This document shows positions 53,566 to 63,837 of a stretch of DNA of 64,000 nucleotides, piece by piece. The stretch spans positions 21,887 through 85,886 of the forward strand of contig JAGLBD010000003.1 of NCBI GenBank assembly GCA_018260425.1, read 5' to 3'. The position numbers and the translations under genes are program-made. The notes beneath the pieces are model-generated. The model saw only the letters and a list, made by a program, of their open reading frames with translations, searched no databases and was not told where the DNA came from. The first letter of the stretch is position 1. The number at the start of each line of letters is the position of its first letter. Origin of the DNA: Pseudogulbenkiania sp. Its GTDB lineage: Bacteria > Pseudomonadota > Gammaproteobacteria > Burkholderiales > Chromobacteriaceae.

Positions 53566-54470
53566 TTATCCTCGTCTTCGGCAGACTTTTTCTTGGTTTT
53601 CTGCACGGGGGCGACCGGTTCGGCCGGGCGGGCCGGAACATGGCTTTTCTCTTCCAGTACCATGACGTAACGACCTCGCTGCACGCCGGCTACCGGGACA
53701 ATGACCATGCGGATGAAAGCCGTGTCGCCATTGCGTTCGACGCGGCTGACGCGGGCCACCGGCAAGCCTTCCGGATAGAGACCGTCGATGCCGGAGGTCA
53801 CCAGCAGATCACCTTGTTGCACATCGGCATGCACCGGCAGGTAGCGCACTTCGACGCCGCCGCCATAGCCATACAGAATGGCGCGGGCGCCGGTGCGCTG
53901 CAACATCACAGGAATCATCAGGGTTTTGTCGATGACCAGCGTCACTTCGGCGGTCAGTGGTTGGACCCGGGTGATCTGGCCGATCAGTCCCTGGTCGTCG
54001 ACCACCGGCTGGCCGGGGCGCAAGTGGGCATCTTCACCCTTGTCGATGATGATCTTGTAGGAAAACGGGTCGCGGCCGGTGTACAGCACTTCAGCCAGTT
54101 CGCCGGCATCGTGGCGAACCGACTTGAACTGGTTCTGGCGACGCAGCGCATCGTAGTCGCGTTCCAGGGTTTCCAGACGCGACAAGCGGGCGGCCATCGC
54201 CAGGTGGCGATTGCGCAAAGAATTGTTTTCCGTCTGCAGGCTTGCCTGGGTGGTGAAGAAATCCCCGACGTCGCGTGCCAGTGTCACCGGAAGGTTGACG
54301 GCACGCTGCAAAGGATAAAACACCACCGACAAGCCCTGACGGGCACGTTCCATCAGTCCGAACTGACTGTCGCTTACCAGCAGTGCAACCGATAATACGG
54401 CGCACAGCGCCAGTCGCGCGGCAGGGCTCGGACCCTGCCGGATGAAGCTGGGATTGTTGGCAAAGTCCAT
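53562..54470 (-). CDS. mreC: Rod-shape-determining protein MreC
   Basis: A 302-residue bitopic protein with one membrane helix (about residues 17-35), a coiled coil (about 65-110) and two beta-barrel domains, including VVDDQGLIGQI and SGIDGLYPEGLPVA, diagnostic of MreC. The tail is charged and disordered (KTKKKSAEDEDN). I start at the ATG at 54470, three codons inside a possible GTG start. A strong GC hairpin lies between mreB and this start. Confidence 0.94.
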   Translation of the reverse strand: MDFANNPSFIRQGPSPAARLALCAVLSVALLVSDSQFGLMERARQGLSVVFYPLQRAVNLPVTLARDVGDFFTTQASLQTENNSLRNRHLAMAARLSRLETLERDYDALRRQNQFKSVRHDAGELAEVLYTGRDPFSYKIIIDKGEDAHLRPGQPVVDDQGLIGQITRVQPLTAEVTLVIDKTLMIPVMLQRTGARAILYGYGGGVEVRYLPVHADVQQGDLLVTSGIDGLYPEGLPVARVSRVERNGDTAFIRMVIVPVAGVQRGRYVMVLEEKSHVPARPAEPVAPVQKTKKKSAEDEDN

Positions 54471-54481
54471 CTGAACCACCG

Positions 54482-54499
54482 CCGCCCCTTGCGGGGCGG
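54482..54499 (-). other. GC-rich hairpin between mreB and mreC
   Basis: CCGCCCC-GCAA-GGGGCGG on the minus strand, immediately before the mreC ribosome-binding region. There is no T run, so it is more likely a processing, stability or attenuation element than a terminator. Confidence 0.5.
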
Positions 54500-54512
54500 T
54501 ACCAGAGTCGAT

Positions 54513-55580
<1,068 letters not shown>

Positions 55581-55774
55581 TTATTTAGGCGCTGGGCATA
55601 ATTTGGGCCCGCAAACCCCGGGTAACACTTTTTACCACCCCGGCGCCGTCAGTGCGAGCCCCTTGGCAGGGCTGTGCGTTGAAAGCGTCGTTGTGCATCG
55701 TGAATCTTGGGAGAATCAAACTGGCTATGATACCCTATAAAACTTGAAATATTAAAGGTTTTGACGAGGACACC

Positions 55775-56062
55775 ATGTCATTGACGCATCAGGATGTCGC
55801 GCGGATTGCCAAACTGGCCCGCATCGCCGTGACTCACGACGAAATCGAGTCTGTCGGCGCTCAGCTGAACACCATTTTCGGCCTGATCGAGAAGATGCAG
55901 GCAGTCAATACCGACGGTATCGAACCTATGGCTCATCCGCAAGAGGTGTCGTTGCGTTTGCGTGACGACGTCGTGACGGAAGTGAACCAGCGCGAAGCCT
56001 TCCAGGCTGTGGCGCCACAGGTCGAGGGCGGTTTGTTCCTCGTTCCCAAGGTTATCGAGTAA
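55775..56062 (+). CDS. gatC: Asp-tRNA(Asn)/Glu-tRNA(Gln) amidotransferase subunit C
   Basis: A 95-residue subunit that stabilises GatA. It has [13 protein letters not shown] near the start and [18 protein letters not shown], as in GatC. It is first of gatC-gatA-gatB. The 5' region contains an AT-rich stretch (TATGAT and TATAAA around 55726-55741) suitable for a promoter. Confidence 0.95.
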   Translation: MSLTHQDVARIAKLARIAVTHDEIESVGAQLNTIFGLIEKMQAVNTDGIEPMAHPQEVSLRLRDDVVTEVNQREAFQAVAPQVEGGLFLVPKVIE

Positions 56063-56085
56063 GTGTGCGCGGGAAATACGAAATT

Positions 56086-57546
56086 ATGATTAATTCCACT
56101 CTCAAGATGCTGTCCGGTGACCTTGCCGCCGGCAAAGTGTCGGCAGAAGAGCTGGCAAAACAGTATCTGCAACGCATTGACGCGCTCAATCCTCAATTGA
56201 ACGCCTTCATTTCCCTTGATCATGAACGCACGCTTGCCGAAGCCCGTGCGGCTGATGCCCGCCGTGCCCGTGGCGAAGCCGGGGTGTTGACCGGTGTGCC
56301 GCTGGTGCACAAGGATATTTTCTGCCAGCAAGGCTGGAAAACCTCCTGCGGCTCGCGCATGCTGGACAACTTCGTTTCGCCGTATGACGCGACCGTGGTC
56401 GAGCGCTGTGCCAAGGCCGGTCTGGTGACGCTGGGCCGCGCCAATATGGACGAATTCGCCATGGGGTCCTCGAACGAGAACTCCTGGTATGGCGCCGTAA
56501 AAAACCCGTGGGATCTGACGGCCATTCCGGGCGGTTCTTCCGGCGGGTCTGCCGCTGCGGTGGCTGCGCGTCTTGCTCCGGTCGCCACCGCGACCGATAC
56601 CGGCGGTTCGATTCGCCAGCCGGCATCGCACTGTGGCGTGACCGGCATCAAGCCGACCTATGGTGTGGTCAGCCGCTTCGGCATGGTGGCCTTTGCCTCT
56701 TCGCTGGATCAGGGCGGCCCGATCGCCCAGACCGCCGAGGACTGCGCCTTGATGCTGAATGTGATGGCGGGTTTCGATGCCCGTGATTCCACCAGTCTGG
56801 AGCGCGCCGGTGAAGATTACACCCGTGATCTGGACCAGTCGCTCGAAGGTCTGCGCATCGGTTTACCGCGCGAATACTTTGCCGAGGGTCTGTCGGCCGA
56901 CGTGGCACGTGTCATCGACGACGCCGTGGCGGAATTCCGTAAGCTGGGTGCCGAAATCGTCGAGATTTCCTTGCCCAATACCGAGTTGTCGATCCCGGCC
57001 TATTACGTGATCGCGCCGGCAGAAGCTTCGTCGAACCTGAGCCGTTTCGATGGCGTGCGTTACGGTCACCGTGCCAGCGAATACCGCGATCTGGCTGACA
57101 TGTACGAGAAATCCCGTGCCGAAGGCTTCGGTTCCGAAGTGAAGCGCCGCATCATGGTCGGTACCTATGTGCTGTCGCATGGTTACTATGACGCCTACTA
57201 CCTGAAGGCCCAGAAAATCCGTCGTCTGGTGTCGAACGATTTCCAGGATGCGTTCCGCGAGTGCGACGTGATTCTCGGGCCGGTTGCACCGACGGCGGCA
57301 TTCAATATCGGTGAAAAGTCCGGTGATCAGGTGCAGATGTACCTGTCCGATATCTATACCTTGTCGGTCAACCTCGCCGGCTTGCCGGGGATGAGTGTGC
57401 CGGCCGGTTTCGACGGTCAGGGCCGTCCGGTCGGGCTGCAGATCATCGGCAACTATTTTGCCGAAGCCAAGATGTTGAACGTCGCGCACCGTTTCCAGCA
57501 GGTTACCGACTGGCATACCCGCGCACCGGCACTGTCATCAGATTAA
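56086..57546 (+). CDS. gatA: Asp-tRNA(Asn)/Glu-tRNA(Gln) amidotransferase subunit A
   Basis: A 486-residue amidase-signature enzyme that releases ammonia from glutamine. The Ser-cisSer-Lys triad is visible: K in [10 protein letters not shown] (about residue 78) and the glycine/serine-rich [17 protein letters not shown] with [12 protein letters not shown] (about 150-182). I start at the ATG at 56086; a GTG 21 bases earlier is in frame. With GatB it converts misacylated Glu-tRNA(Gln) or Asp-tRNA(Asn). Confidence 0.97.
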   Translation: MINSTLKMLSGDLAAGKVSAEELAKQYLQRIDALNPQLNAFISLDHERTLAEARAADARRARGEAGVLTGVPLVHKDIFCQQGWKTSCGSRMLDNFVSPYDATVVERCAKAGLVTLGRANMDEFAMGSSNENSWYGAVKNPWDLTAIPGGSSGGSAAAVAARLAPVATATDTGGSIRQPASHCGVTGIKPTYGVVSRFGMVAFASSLDQGGPIAQTAEDCALMLNVMAGFDARDSTSLERAGEDYTRDLDQSLEGLRIGLPREYFAEGLSADVARVIDDAVAEFRKLGAEIVEISLPNTELSIPAYYVIAPAEASSNLSRFDGVRYGHRASEYRDLADMYEKSRAEGFGSEVKRRIMVGTYVLSHGYYDAYYLKAQKIRRLVSNDFQDAFRECDVILGPVAPTAAFNIGEKSGDQVQMYLSDIYTLSVNLAGLPGMSVPAGFDGQGRPVGLQIIGNYFAEAKMLNVAHRFQQVTDWHTRAPALSSD

Positions 57547-57559
57547 GAGAGCTGACACC

Positions 57560-58990
57560 ATGAAATGGGAAGTTGTTATCGGTCTGGAAGTGCATGTGCA
57601 GCTTTCGACCGTTTCGAAGATTTTTTCCGGGTCGTCGACCGCCTTCGGTGCCGAACCGAATACCCAGGCATCGGTCGTGGAGCTGGCGTTCCCCGGCGTC
57701 TTGCCGGTGCTCAACAAGGCGGCGGTGAACAAGGCTATTCGCCTTGGTCTGGCCCTGAATGCGCACATCAATCGCAAGAATGTGTTCGCCCGCAAGAATT
57801 ACTTCTATCCCGATCTGCCCAAAGGCTATCAGATCAGCCAGATGGACCTGCCGATTGTCGGCCCGGGTACCCTGACGATCCAGGTCGGCGAGGAAGAGAA
57901 GGTCATTCGTGTCACCCGTGCCCATCTTGAAGAAGATGCCGGCAAATCGTTGCACGAAGATTTTCACGGGGCGACCGGTATTGACTTGAACCGTGCCGGC
58001 ACGCCGTTGCTGGAGGTGGTCTCCGAGCCGGACATGCGTTCTGCCGAAGAAGCCGTGGCCTATGCCCGCGGCTTGCATACCCTGGTGACCTGGCTGGGTA
58101 TTTGCGATGGCAATATGCAGGAAGGTTCGTTCCGTGTTGACGCCAACGTATCGGTTCGTCCGTTCGGTCAGGCTGAATTCGGTACCCGTTGCGAGATCAA
58201 GAACCTCAATTCGTTCCGTTTCCTCGAGGCGGCGATCAACTACGAGGTCGAGCGTCAGATCGAGTTGATCGAAGACGGCGGCCGGGTGGTGCAGGAAACG
58301 CGACTGTATGATCCGGATCGCGGCGAGACCCGTTCGATGCGTTCCAAGGAAGATGCGCATGACTATCGCTACTTCCCGGACCCTGACCTGCTGCCGGTGG
58401 TGATTCCGGAGAGCGAGATCGAGGCGGTCAAAGCCGACATGCCGGAATTGCCTGCCGCGATGAAGGCCCGTTTCATTGCCGACTATGGTGTCTCGGCTTA
58501 CGACGGCAATTTGCTGACGGCCAGTCGCGATATCGCCGGCTATTTCGAAACACTGGCCAAAGTCTCCGGGCAGGGCAAATTGGCCGCCAACTGGGTGAAT
58601 GGCGAACTGGCCGCTGCGTTGAACCGCGACGGACTGGGTATCGCACAAAGCCCGATCTCGGCCGAGCGTCTGGGTGGATTGATTGCACGCATCGTGGATA
58701 ACACCATTTCCAGCAAGATTGCCAAGGAAGTGTTCGAAGCGATGTGGCAGGGTAGCGACAGCGCCGATGCCATCATTGATGCCAAGGGGCTGCGCCAGAT
58801 CACCGACAGCAGCGCCATCGAAGCCATTGTCGACGAGGTGCTGGCGGCCAACCAGAAGTCGGTGGAAGAGTTCCGTGCCGGCAAGGAAAAAGCGCTCAAT
58901 GCGCTGGTGGGCCAGGTGATGAAGGCGTCCAAAGGCAAGGCCAACCCGGCCCAGGCCCAGGACATTCTCAAGAAAAAGCTCGGGGCCTGA
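57560..58990 (+). CDS. gatB: Asp-tRNA(Asn)/Glu-tRNA(Gln) amidotransferase subunit B
   Basis: A 476-residue subunit that binds the misacylated tRNA and performs the ATP-dependent amidation. Signatures: [27 protein letters not shown] and EDAGKSLHE near the N-terminus and [19 protein letters not shown] (about residues 260-278); the C-terminal YqeY-like helical domain ends KKKLGA. It closes the gatCAB operon before a strong terminator. Confidence 0.97.
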   Translation: MKWEVVIGLEVHVQLSTVSKIFSGSSTAFGAEPNTQASVVELAFPGVLPVLNKAAVNKAIRLGLALNAHINRKNVFARKNYFYPDLPKGYQISQMDLPIVGPGTLTIQVGEEEKVIRVTRAHLEEDAGKSLHEDFHGATGIDLNRAGTPLLEVVSEPDMRSAEEAVAYARGLHTLVTWLGICDGNMQEGSFRVDANVSVRPFGQAEFGTRCEIKNLNSFRFLEAAINYEVERQIELIEDGGRVVQETRLYDPDRGETRSMRSKEDAHDYRYFPDPDLLPVVIPESEIEAVKADMPELPAAMKARFIADYGVSAYDGNLLTASRDIAGYFETLAKVSGQGKLAANWVNGELAAALNRDGLGIAQSPISAERLGGLIARIVDNTISSKIAKEVFEAMWQGSDSADAIIDAKGLRQITDSSAIEAIVDEVLAANQKSVEEFRAGKEKALNALVGQVMKASKGKANPAQAQDILKKKLGA

Positions 58991-59008
58991 TTTTCCCCGG
59001 CAAGACAA

Positions 59009-59046
59009 ACGGGCCGCTTTCCGCAAGGGAAGTGGCCCGTTTTATT
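59009..59046 (+). terminator. Terminator after gatB
   Basis: A 14-bp stem, ACGGGCC-GCTTTCC with GGGAAGT-GGCCCGT around GCAA, followed by TTTTATT. Confidence 0.9.
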
Positions 59047-59055
59047 GGGTTCACC

Positions 59056-59703
59056 CTACTTTTTCCCGATGGCCATTTTTCGTCTGATGTTGTCGAGGTA
59101 CTTAAGGCTGAGCTCTACCTCGAACTGTCGGGTACCCGGGATTTTGGCAAACAGGCGGTATTTCAGGCTTGACGATTTTTTGATATTCAATCGCTGCTCC
59201 ACATAGAGTTGCTCTTTGGCACGATTCATGATGGTGTCCATCATGCCCAGGATGACACCCCCTTCGCGGATATTCTTACCGTATCGGGGGTCACTGTTTC
59301 CGATTATTTTTTTTTCCTGGTGTAACTCATTGCCAAGGTTGGCCAGCTTTCGCATCATCTGCACCGCTTCGGTGAACGACACTCCAGCCGTGTTTTTCGG
59401 CAGTTGTTGCCTAATCGCGTTGATGCGCTCTTCCATTGTGGCGGGAACCGTGCCTGGGTTTTGCTGCGCATTTGCCGATTGCGTGCGGCGCAGCTTTGCG
59501 GCTTCGAGGGCCGCTTGACGGGGAGGGCAAGGACGCAGGGGGGTAGCCGTGTCCCCTGATTTTTTGGCGCCAGAGGGTGTGACGGGATGATTGACCACGG
59601 CGGTCACGCGGATCGTGGATCGCTGGGGTGTGTTGTCCGTATTGACGGTTTTCGGGGTTTTGCCCGTCGTGGTGACAGGAAGTTTTTTATTAGCTAAATG
59701 CAT
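59056..59703 (-). CDS. Unrecognised polar protein, gene 3 of the gatB-mraZ island
   Basis: A 215-residue protein with no family I recognise. Residues 1-60 are Thr/Pro/Lys-rich and predicted disordered (VTTTGKTPKTVNTDNTPQRS). The C-terminal half (about 90-215) is basic and helical, with MMRKLANLGNELHQEKK and a tail KYLDNIRRKMAIGKK. No signal peptide or membrane helix. I start at the ATG at 59703 with GAGAG upstream; an ATG 12 codons earlier is possible. It lies convergent to gatB, just past the gatB terminator. Base composition is visibly more AT-rich in parts than its neighbours. A secreted-effector-like role is possible from architecture and from the other two genes, but is unproven. Confidence 0.6.
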   Translation of the reverse strand: MHLANKKLPVTTTGKTPKTVNTDNTPQRSTIRVTAVVNHPVTPSGAKKSGDTATPLRPCPPRQAALEAAKLRRTQSANAQQNPGTVPATMEERINAIRQQLPKNTAGVSFTEAVQMMRKLANLGNELHQEKKIIGNSDPRYGKNIREGGVILGMMDTIMNRAKEQLYVEQRLNIKKSSSLKYRLFAKIPGTRQFEVELSLKYLDNIRRKMAIGKK

Positions 59704-59832
59704 GAGGGTGCTCTCTGTTAAAAAGGTGTTGTTCAACACTATCTTTTGCGTTGGCGAGAGACTTTCGAATATCGACTATTTGCCGGGTGGTCGGGGTATG
59801 CGGGAAGAGTGCCGTGGTGGGGGAATAGGGCA

Positions 59833-59861
59833 TTCATGGCTGGCGAGGAGCCAGCCATGAA
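59833..59861 (-). other. Hairpin after gene 2 of the island
   Basis: TTCATGGCTGG and CCAGCCATGAA, 11-bp arms with a 7-base loop, 20 bp after the stop. No T run on the minus strand, so it may be only a weak terminator. Confidence 0.45.
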
Positions 59862-59880
59862 GCGTTGACGGGGTGGCGGC

Positions 59881-60735
59881 TTACTTTCGCACGTTTTTCT
59901 GCTTCTTCAACACTTGTTCCAGACCCTCCAGGTCGTTATCGATGCTGGATGTGTAAGTCGAGATGGCTTGCAGGGCTTCGTCACGAGATGGCTTGGTAAC
60001 CGGGTCAGGCGGGAGCGCGTTCAGACGGGAACTCATGCTGCCGAGTAGCAGTCTGGTATGGGTCAGGTACCTTTTCTTCTCGGCAAGGGATTCCATGGGT
60101 GTTAGTTTTGCCTTAACGTGCGATGCGAACTTGCAGATCATTCCCTTGGCATTGTCGGTTGAGGTGAGCTTCACGCCGCTACTGGTGAGTAACTTGGCAA
60201 GAGTGCAGACCGGGTCGGGTTGCTGTTCTTGCTGCAAAGTGGCGTTGTCGTCTGACGTTTCAACTTGTTGAGCGCTGTTGACCGGGTCGGGTTGCTGTTC
60301 TTGCTGCAAAGTGGCATCGTCATCAGGCGTTTTAACTAGCTTTTGTTGATTGCACTTGCGAGGTGCCGGTTCGGGACGGGTTTTCTCTGCCGATTGCTCC
60401 TGCTCCTGAACCGGCTCCTGATGCTGGGTTTGGGTGAGATCTCGCTCGTTTTTAGGTTTAACGCGAGTGTATAGGGCGGTATTCCCGCTATCCTGTTCTG
60501 GGGGAAGAGCGCTAGCTAGCGTTGGGGCAGGTCGCTGTGTCTCCAACGGATTGAGTGCATGACCGGAGTATTTTCTCTCCAGGTGCTGTTGGTGTTGGTC
60601 ACCGCCGGCTTTCACCGGTTGGTCCTGCGTTGATCCGGCACGGCGGAAAAGCCTTGCGATACGCTGGAGCCAGCCGCTATGGGTGTGAGGTTTTGTTGCG
60701 GCAGAATGATAGGGTTTAGTGCTGGCGGGTTTCAT
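59881..60735 (-). CDS. Unrecognised Gln/Glu-rich protein with a 24-residue repeat, gene 2 of the island
   Basis: A 284-residue hydrophilic protein. The N-terminus (MKPASTKPYHSAATKPHTHS) is Ser/Thr/His/Lys-rich; a short basic amphipathic stretch follows (WLQRIARLFRRAG, about 22-34). The middle is a disordered Q/E/P-rich region with two copies of a 24-residue unit containing ATLQQEQQPDPV. The C-terminal third (about 180-284) is helical and lysine-rich, ending VLKKQKNVRK. No family, signal peptide or membrane segment is recognised. It has its own 5' region and a hairpin after it, so it may be transcribed alone. It shares the plan of its two neighbours. Confidence 0.6.
   Translation of the reverse strand: MKPASTKPYHSAATKPHTHSGWLQRIARLFRRAGSTQDQPVKAGGDQHQQHLERKYSGHALNPLETQRPAPTLASALPPEQDSGNTALYTRVKPKNERDLTQTQHQEPVQEQEQSAEKTRPEPAPRKCNQQKLVKTPDDDATLQQEQQPDPVNSAQQVETSDDNATLQQEQQPDPVCTLAKLLTSSGVKLTSTDNAKGMICKFASHVKAKLTPMESLAEKKRYLTHTRLLLGSMSSRLNALPPDPVTKPSRDEALQAISTYTSSIDNDLEGLEQVLKKQKNVRK
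60208..60351 (-). repeat. 72-bp tandem repeat in island gene 2
   Basis: Two units; the first 36 bases (60208-60243 and 60280-60315) are identical and the second halves have diverged. It encodes the 24-residue repeat. Confidence 0.85.
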
Positions 60736-60802
60736 GGTGCTTCACGTTTGACAGAGTGGTGATGGTTAAACTCTACTCCGTCTCGTTGCCGCCCCGCTTG
60801 CA

Positions 60803-60848
60803 AAAACCAGCCATGCCCGTCTTGCCTTGTGTGGCGGGACGGGCATGG
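60803..60848 (-). terminator. Terminator after island gene 1
   Basis: CCATGCCCGTC (60811-60821) and GACGGGCATGG (60838-60848). On the minus strand the stem is followed by CTGGTTTTTG. Confidence 0.75.
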
Positions 60849-60864
60849 CGGGTGTGTTGCGAAA

Positions 60865-63375
60865 TTACCGCGAAGTACGCCAGTCAAATTCGCGTCCGGT
60901 TAGCGCATTGAATTGCTTGTTGCTGCGCCTGAAAACCTTCCTGATGCTTGACTGCAAGTCGACCACCTTCTCGAGCTCGGTGAGGAAGGGGGCGGGTAGC
61001 GTGCGGTAGCTTTTCTTGATCGCAGCGTAGTTCTGCCGCCAGGCCCGGTCGTCACGCAAGTCATTTAATTGCGCAAGACGGTTTAATGCCTGCGTCACCG
61101 CGCCTTTCTCTTGGTCGGACAGTTTCAGCTGATTCAGCGTGTTATCCACTGTCGCCCGTTTCTGGAGCATGTCGAGTAGGTGTTGGTCGAGTTGATCGTA
61201 GTTTCGTGAAATAGCGATTACGTGCTGTTTGAGCTGATCAAGATAGCGGGACTTGTTCCGTTTGCGGGCAATCTTCTCATTGATTTCGTGGACACGCTTT
61301 TTCAGCTGTTGTCTGAGGTTGACAGTGCCTGCCTCACTGTCGGGTATGAGGTAGATGTCGATGTCGCTGCGTAGCGGGATTGTCGACGGGGCCAAGGTGC
61401 TGCCGGGGATTGCCAGGAAGCGCTCGAGTTGCACGAGGTCCTGTTTGGCTGCCGTGATGATGTCGCTGGCACGGGGGCGGCCAAACACATGTCGTACCCG
61501 ATCCTTGAAGCGTGTCCAGCGGCTCGGGCGGAGGTCACCCAGCTCCTGCAGCATATGGGAGGCAGTGCTCATTATGGCCTCGATGCTGTCTTTGACCTCG
61601 TTCGTGACGAGAGGGCTGGAGCGGGTTGCCCTACCGTGAATGCGGGCGATGTCCGCCGCAGTGGTCTGCGCAATGGCCAGGGCATTGGCCGCACGACGGG
61701 CCGAGTTGCCTCCTGCGTGGTTACGGATGAAATCCAGGGTTTGATTGCGCTGGAAGCGGATGGCTCCGGCCTGATTCACCGCGGTCGGGTCGTAGCCGGT
61801 CGGGGCCGGCCTGGCGATGGGCTCCGCGCGGATGGAGGGCTCGGTAATGGGCGTCGCTACGGACTTCGGCGGTTCCGGAAGTGCCCGGCGTTCCAGTAAA
61901 ACCTTTGCTTGGGCGGCGATTTCGGCAAGTTTGGGGGTCGCGGCCAAGATATGGACTTTTGCCAGTCGTCGTACGAAGAGATCGGGGCGTATCAATGCGA
62001 GTTTGCGCTCAATGCCGACAAGTGATGCCTCGGAGATTGCCAAGGACTTGTCAATGTCCTGCTCCGTTTTTGCGGTGCGCAGGATAACCCCGAAATTGGA
62101 GACGATCCTGTCGACATTCTTCATTAAATAGCCAAATTGCTTGTGCTTAAGCGCGGATGACACTTCCTGCGGCTGGTTAGTTTGAGTCGCGATGTCCCTT
62201 GTTATCGCTAAACCGGTCTTCGGTTCGTCACCGATCGTTGTGCCGATGAAATCGTCGAAGATATACCCGTCTTCATCCCCGGGGGTAAATCCTTCTTCAT
62301 CTGATGAGTCTCCGTCCAGACGGTTGAGGAACTTACTGAAATCAAATTTTTTCAATTCGATTTTTGGATGTTGCTCGACAGTGAATGTTATTTCCGCAGG
62401 GCTGGTCTGACCGGCGTCGCGGGCGCTGTGAGTCGTGTGCCCGCTCTGCAAGGAAGGGGCCTCTTCACCGTTATTCAACTGACGGAGATCAGAGCAATTA
62501 TTTGCATTGTCTGTGATGGGCGAAGGCGCCATTTCATGCTGGAGCATCTGAGGATCGGCCGCGGCTTTTCCCTGATTGATCCATTGGGACATTGTCTTTT
62601 TCGGCTTGTCCTGAGTGGTTTCCAGGTACTTGCCGTAGGCTGTTGCTTGTTCTCCGAATTCATCAGCGGCCGTTCGTTTGGTTACCGTTTTGGTGCTGGC
62701 GGCTACGGTTTGCGGGAGTTTGCCGTTTGCCTGATAGTTCTGGATGGCCTTGATGAGTTGCTGTTTATCGCGAATGGCCAGTAGCGGTTTGATGTATTGC
62801 TTGAAGCTCTCGATGAACCCGTCGACCCCATGGCAGGTCTGCTGCCGTTCTACGTTGGAATCATGGGGATCGGTTGTTTTTTCCGCTATGGCATAGTCGT
62901 TGATGGCTTTGGACAACCGCTCTCCCAAAATCTGTTCAAACTGTGTGTCGGAAAGTGTCGCGTCCGAGCCGTCGTGCAATTGAGGCAGGGCTGCCGTCAG
63001 AATGTGCTGCACGTTCACTTCCAGTCGGGTCTGGAGCGGGAATTGCCCGGTTTGTTGGTGCGAGGAATGAGCCGGGGTGGGTGCCGTGTGCAAGGTCACT
63101 TTTTTTCTGACAACTTGCTTCTTTGTAGCCGCAGCGCCGTCCACCTGCGTGGAATCGTGGCGGTCTCTCTGTTTGAGCGTCGAACTCTTGGTAGGCTTTA
63201 GGTAGCCAGGCCCCTTCGGTTTGCTGGGCTCGCCCGGTTTGGTCAGTCGCTCATGACTGGCGGAAGCTCGCTGCAGCTGTGCGGCGGCTGCGCCGGGGGC
63301 GGGGTTCTGTGACGAGGTGAAGGTGTTGGCACGCGTTCTGGTGCTGCTGCTGGTGATGTTGGATGCTTGCGGCAT
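60865..63375 (-). CDS. Large unrecognised protein, gene 1 of the gatB-mraZ island (possible secreted effector)
   Basis: An 836-residue soluble protein without a recognised family. Residues 1-70 are rich in Ser, Thr, Arg, Ala and Pro (SSSTRTRANTFTSS) and low in hydrophobics, as in many type III secreted proteins. Then come a Lys/Thr-rich linker, a helical region (about 110-260), an acidic patch (DGDSSDEEGFTPGDEDGY, about 360-377), a helical region (about 410-500) and a long charged helical C-terminal part (about 545-836). No signal peptide, membrane helix or catalytic motif is evident. The start has AGGA ten bases upstream. It is transcribed away from mraZ and is followed by its own terminator. 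Secretion is inferred from composition only. Confidence 0.65.
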   Translation of the reverse strand: MPQASNITSSSTRTRANTFTSSQNPAPGAAAAQLQRASASHERLTKPGEPSKPKGPGYLKPTKSSTLKQRDRHDSTQVDGAAATKKQVVRKKVTLHTAPTPAHSSHQQTGQFPLQTRLEVNVQHILTAALPQLHDGSDATLSDTQFEQILGERLSKAINDYAIAEKTTDPHDSNVERQQTCHGVDGFIESFKQYIKPLLAIRDKQQLIKAIQNYQANGKLPQTVAASTKTVTKRTAADEFGEQATAYGKYLETTQDKPKKTMSQWINQGKAAADPQMLQHEMAPSPITDNANNCSDLRQLNNGEEAPSLQSGHTTHSARDAGQTSPAEITFTVEQHPKIELKKFDFSKFLNRLDGDSSDEEGFTPGDEDGYIFDDFIGTTIGDEPKTGLAITRDIATQTNQPQEVSSALKHKQFGYLMKNVDRIVSNFGVILRTAKTEQDIDKSLAISEASLVGIERKLALIRPDLFVRRLAKVHILAATPKLAEIAAQAKVLLERRALPEPPKSVATPITEPSIRAEPIARPAPTGYDPTAVNQAGAIRFQRNQTLDFIRNHAGGNSARRAANALAIAQTTAADIARIHGRATRSSPLVTNEVKDSIEAIMSTASHMLQELGDLRPSRWTRFKDRVRHVFGRPRASDIITAAKQDLVQLERFLAIPGSTLAPSTIPLRSDIDIYLIPDSEAGTVNLRQQLKKRVHEINEKIARKRNKSRYLDQLKQHVIAISRNYDQLDQHLLDMLQKRATVDNTLNQLKLSDQEKGAVTQALNRLAQLNDLRDDRAWRQNYAAIKKSYRTLPAPFLTELEKVVDLQSSIRKVFRRSNKQFNALTGREFDWRTSR

Positions 63376-63739
63376 GGGTTGGTTTTCCTGTCGGCATGGA
63401 TCGTGTCACGACTCTAGGCAGCCTCGACACCGGTCACTTTCAAAAATCGCTCATGCGGCAGCTCGCCCGGCTTGGCGGGTGGCGTGGTGACGGACTGCGG
63501 GAGTATAATGTTGTCTGTCTTTGGTAGACTTTTGCTTGCAAATTAATGGCCTATTTCGTTGCTGTTGTTGATGAATGGTCTATTTCCCCTTCTTTGCCGA
63601 TTTGTTGCATATCTGGTGACTATCCTGCTTCACATCCCACTTTGACTCCTGTTTTTAAGCCCCTGATTTGACAAGGTTATTGGGTTTTGACTGTTTGCCT
63701 AAGTCTTTGTCGCAAAAGGTGAATTCGATCTTGCTGATA

Positions 63740-63768
63740 TTGACCCCGTGCAGGTTCTTTCTTATAGT
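63740..63768 (+). promoter_or_regulatory. Promoter of the mraZ division/cell-wall operon
   Basis: TTGACC (63740-63745), a 17-bp spacer and TATAGT (63763-63768), close to the sigma-70 consensus, about 70 bp before the mraZ start. Confidence 0.7.
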
Positions 63769-63802
63769 GGCGGAAAGTGGGGAAAAGTGGGGCAATGTGG
63801 GG
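63768..63802. promoter_or_regulatory. MraZ operator repeats
   Basis: Three TGGGG repeats at exact 10-bp intervals (63778-63782, 63788-63792, 63798-63802), with a degenerate fourth TGGCG at 63768. Tandem TGGGN boxes with 5-bp spacers are the known MraZ binding site, so this is an autoregulatory operator just downstream of the -10 box. Confidence 0.85.
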
Positions 63803-63837
63803 AATTCCAACCCGGCGAGAGGTCAGACCAGAAGATC

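Larger units (their letters stand above)
63376..63837. other. Intergenic region between the island and mraZ
   Basis: 462 bp without a credible gene. The left half should hold the minus-strand promoter of the 836-residue gene; I could not assign it with confidence. A plus-strand TATAAT at 63504-63509 has no -35 partner. The right half holds the mra promoter and MraZ operator. Confidence 0.6.
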
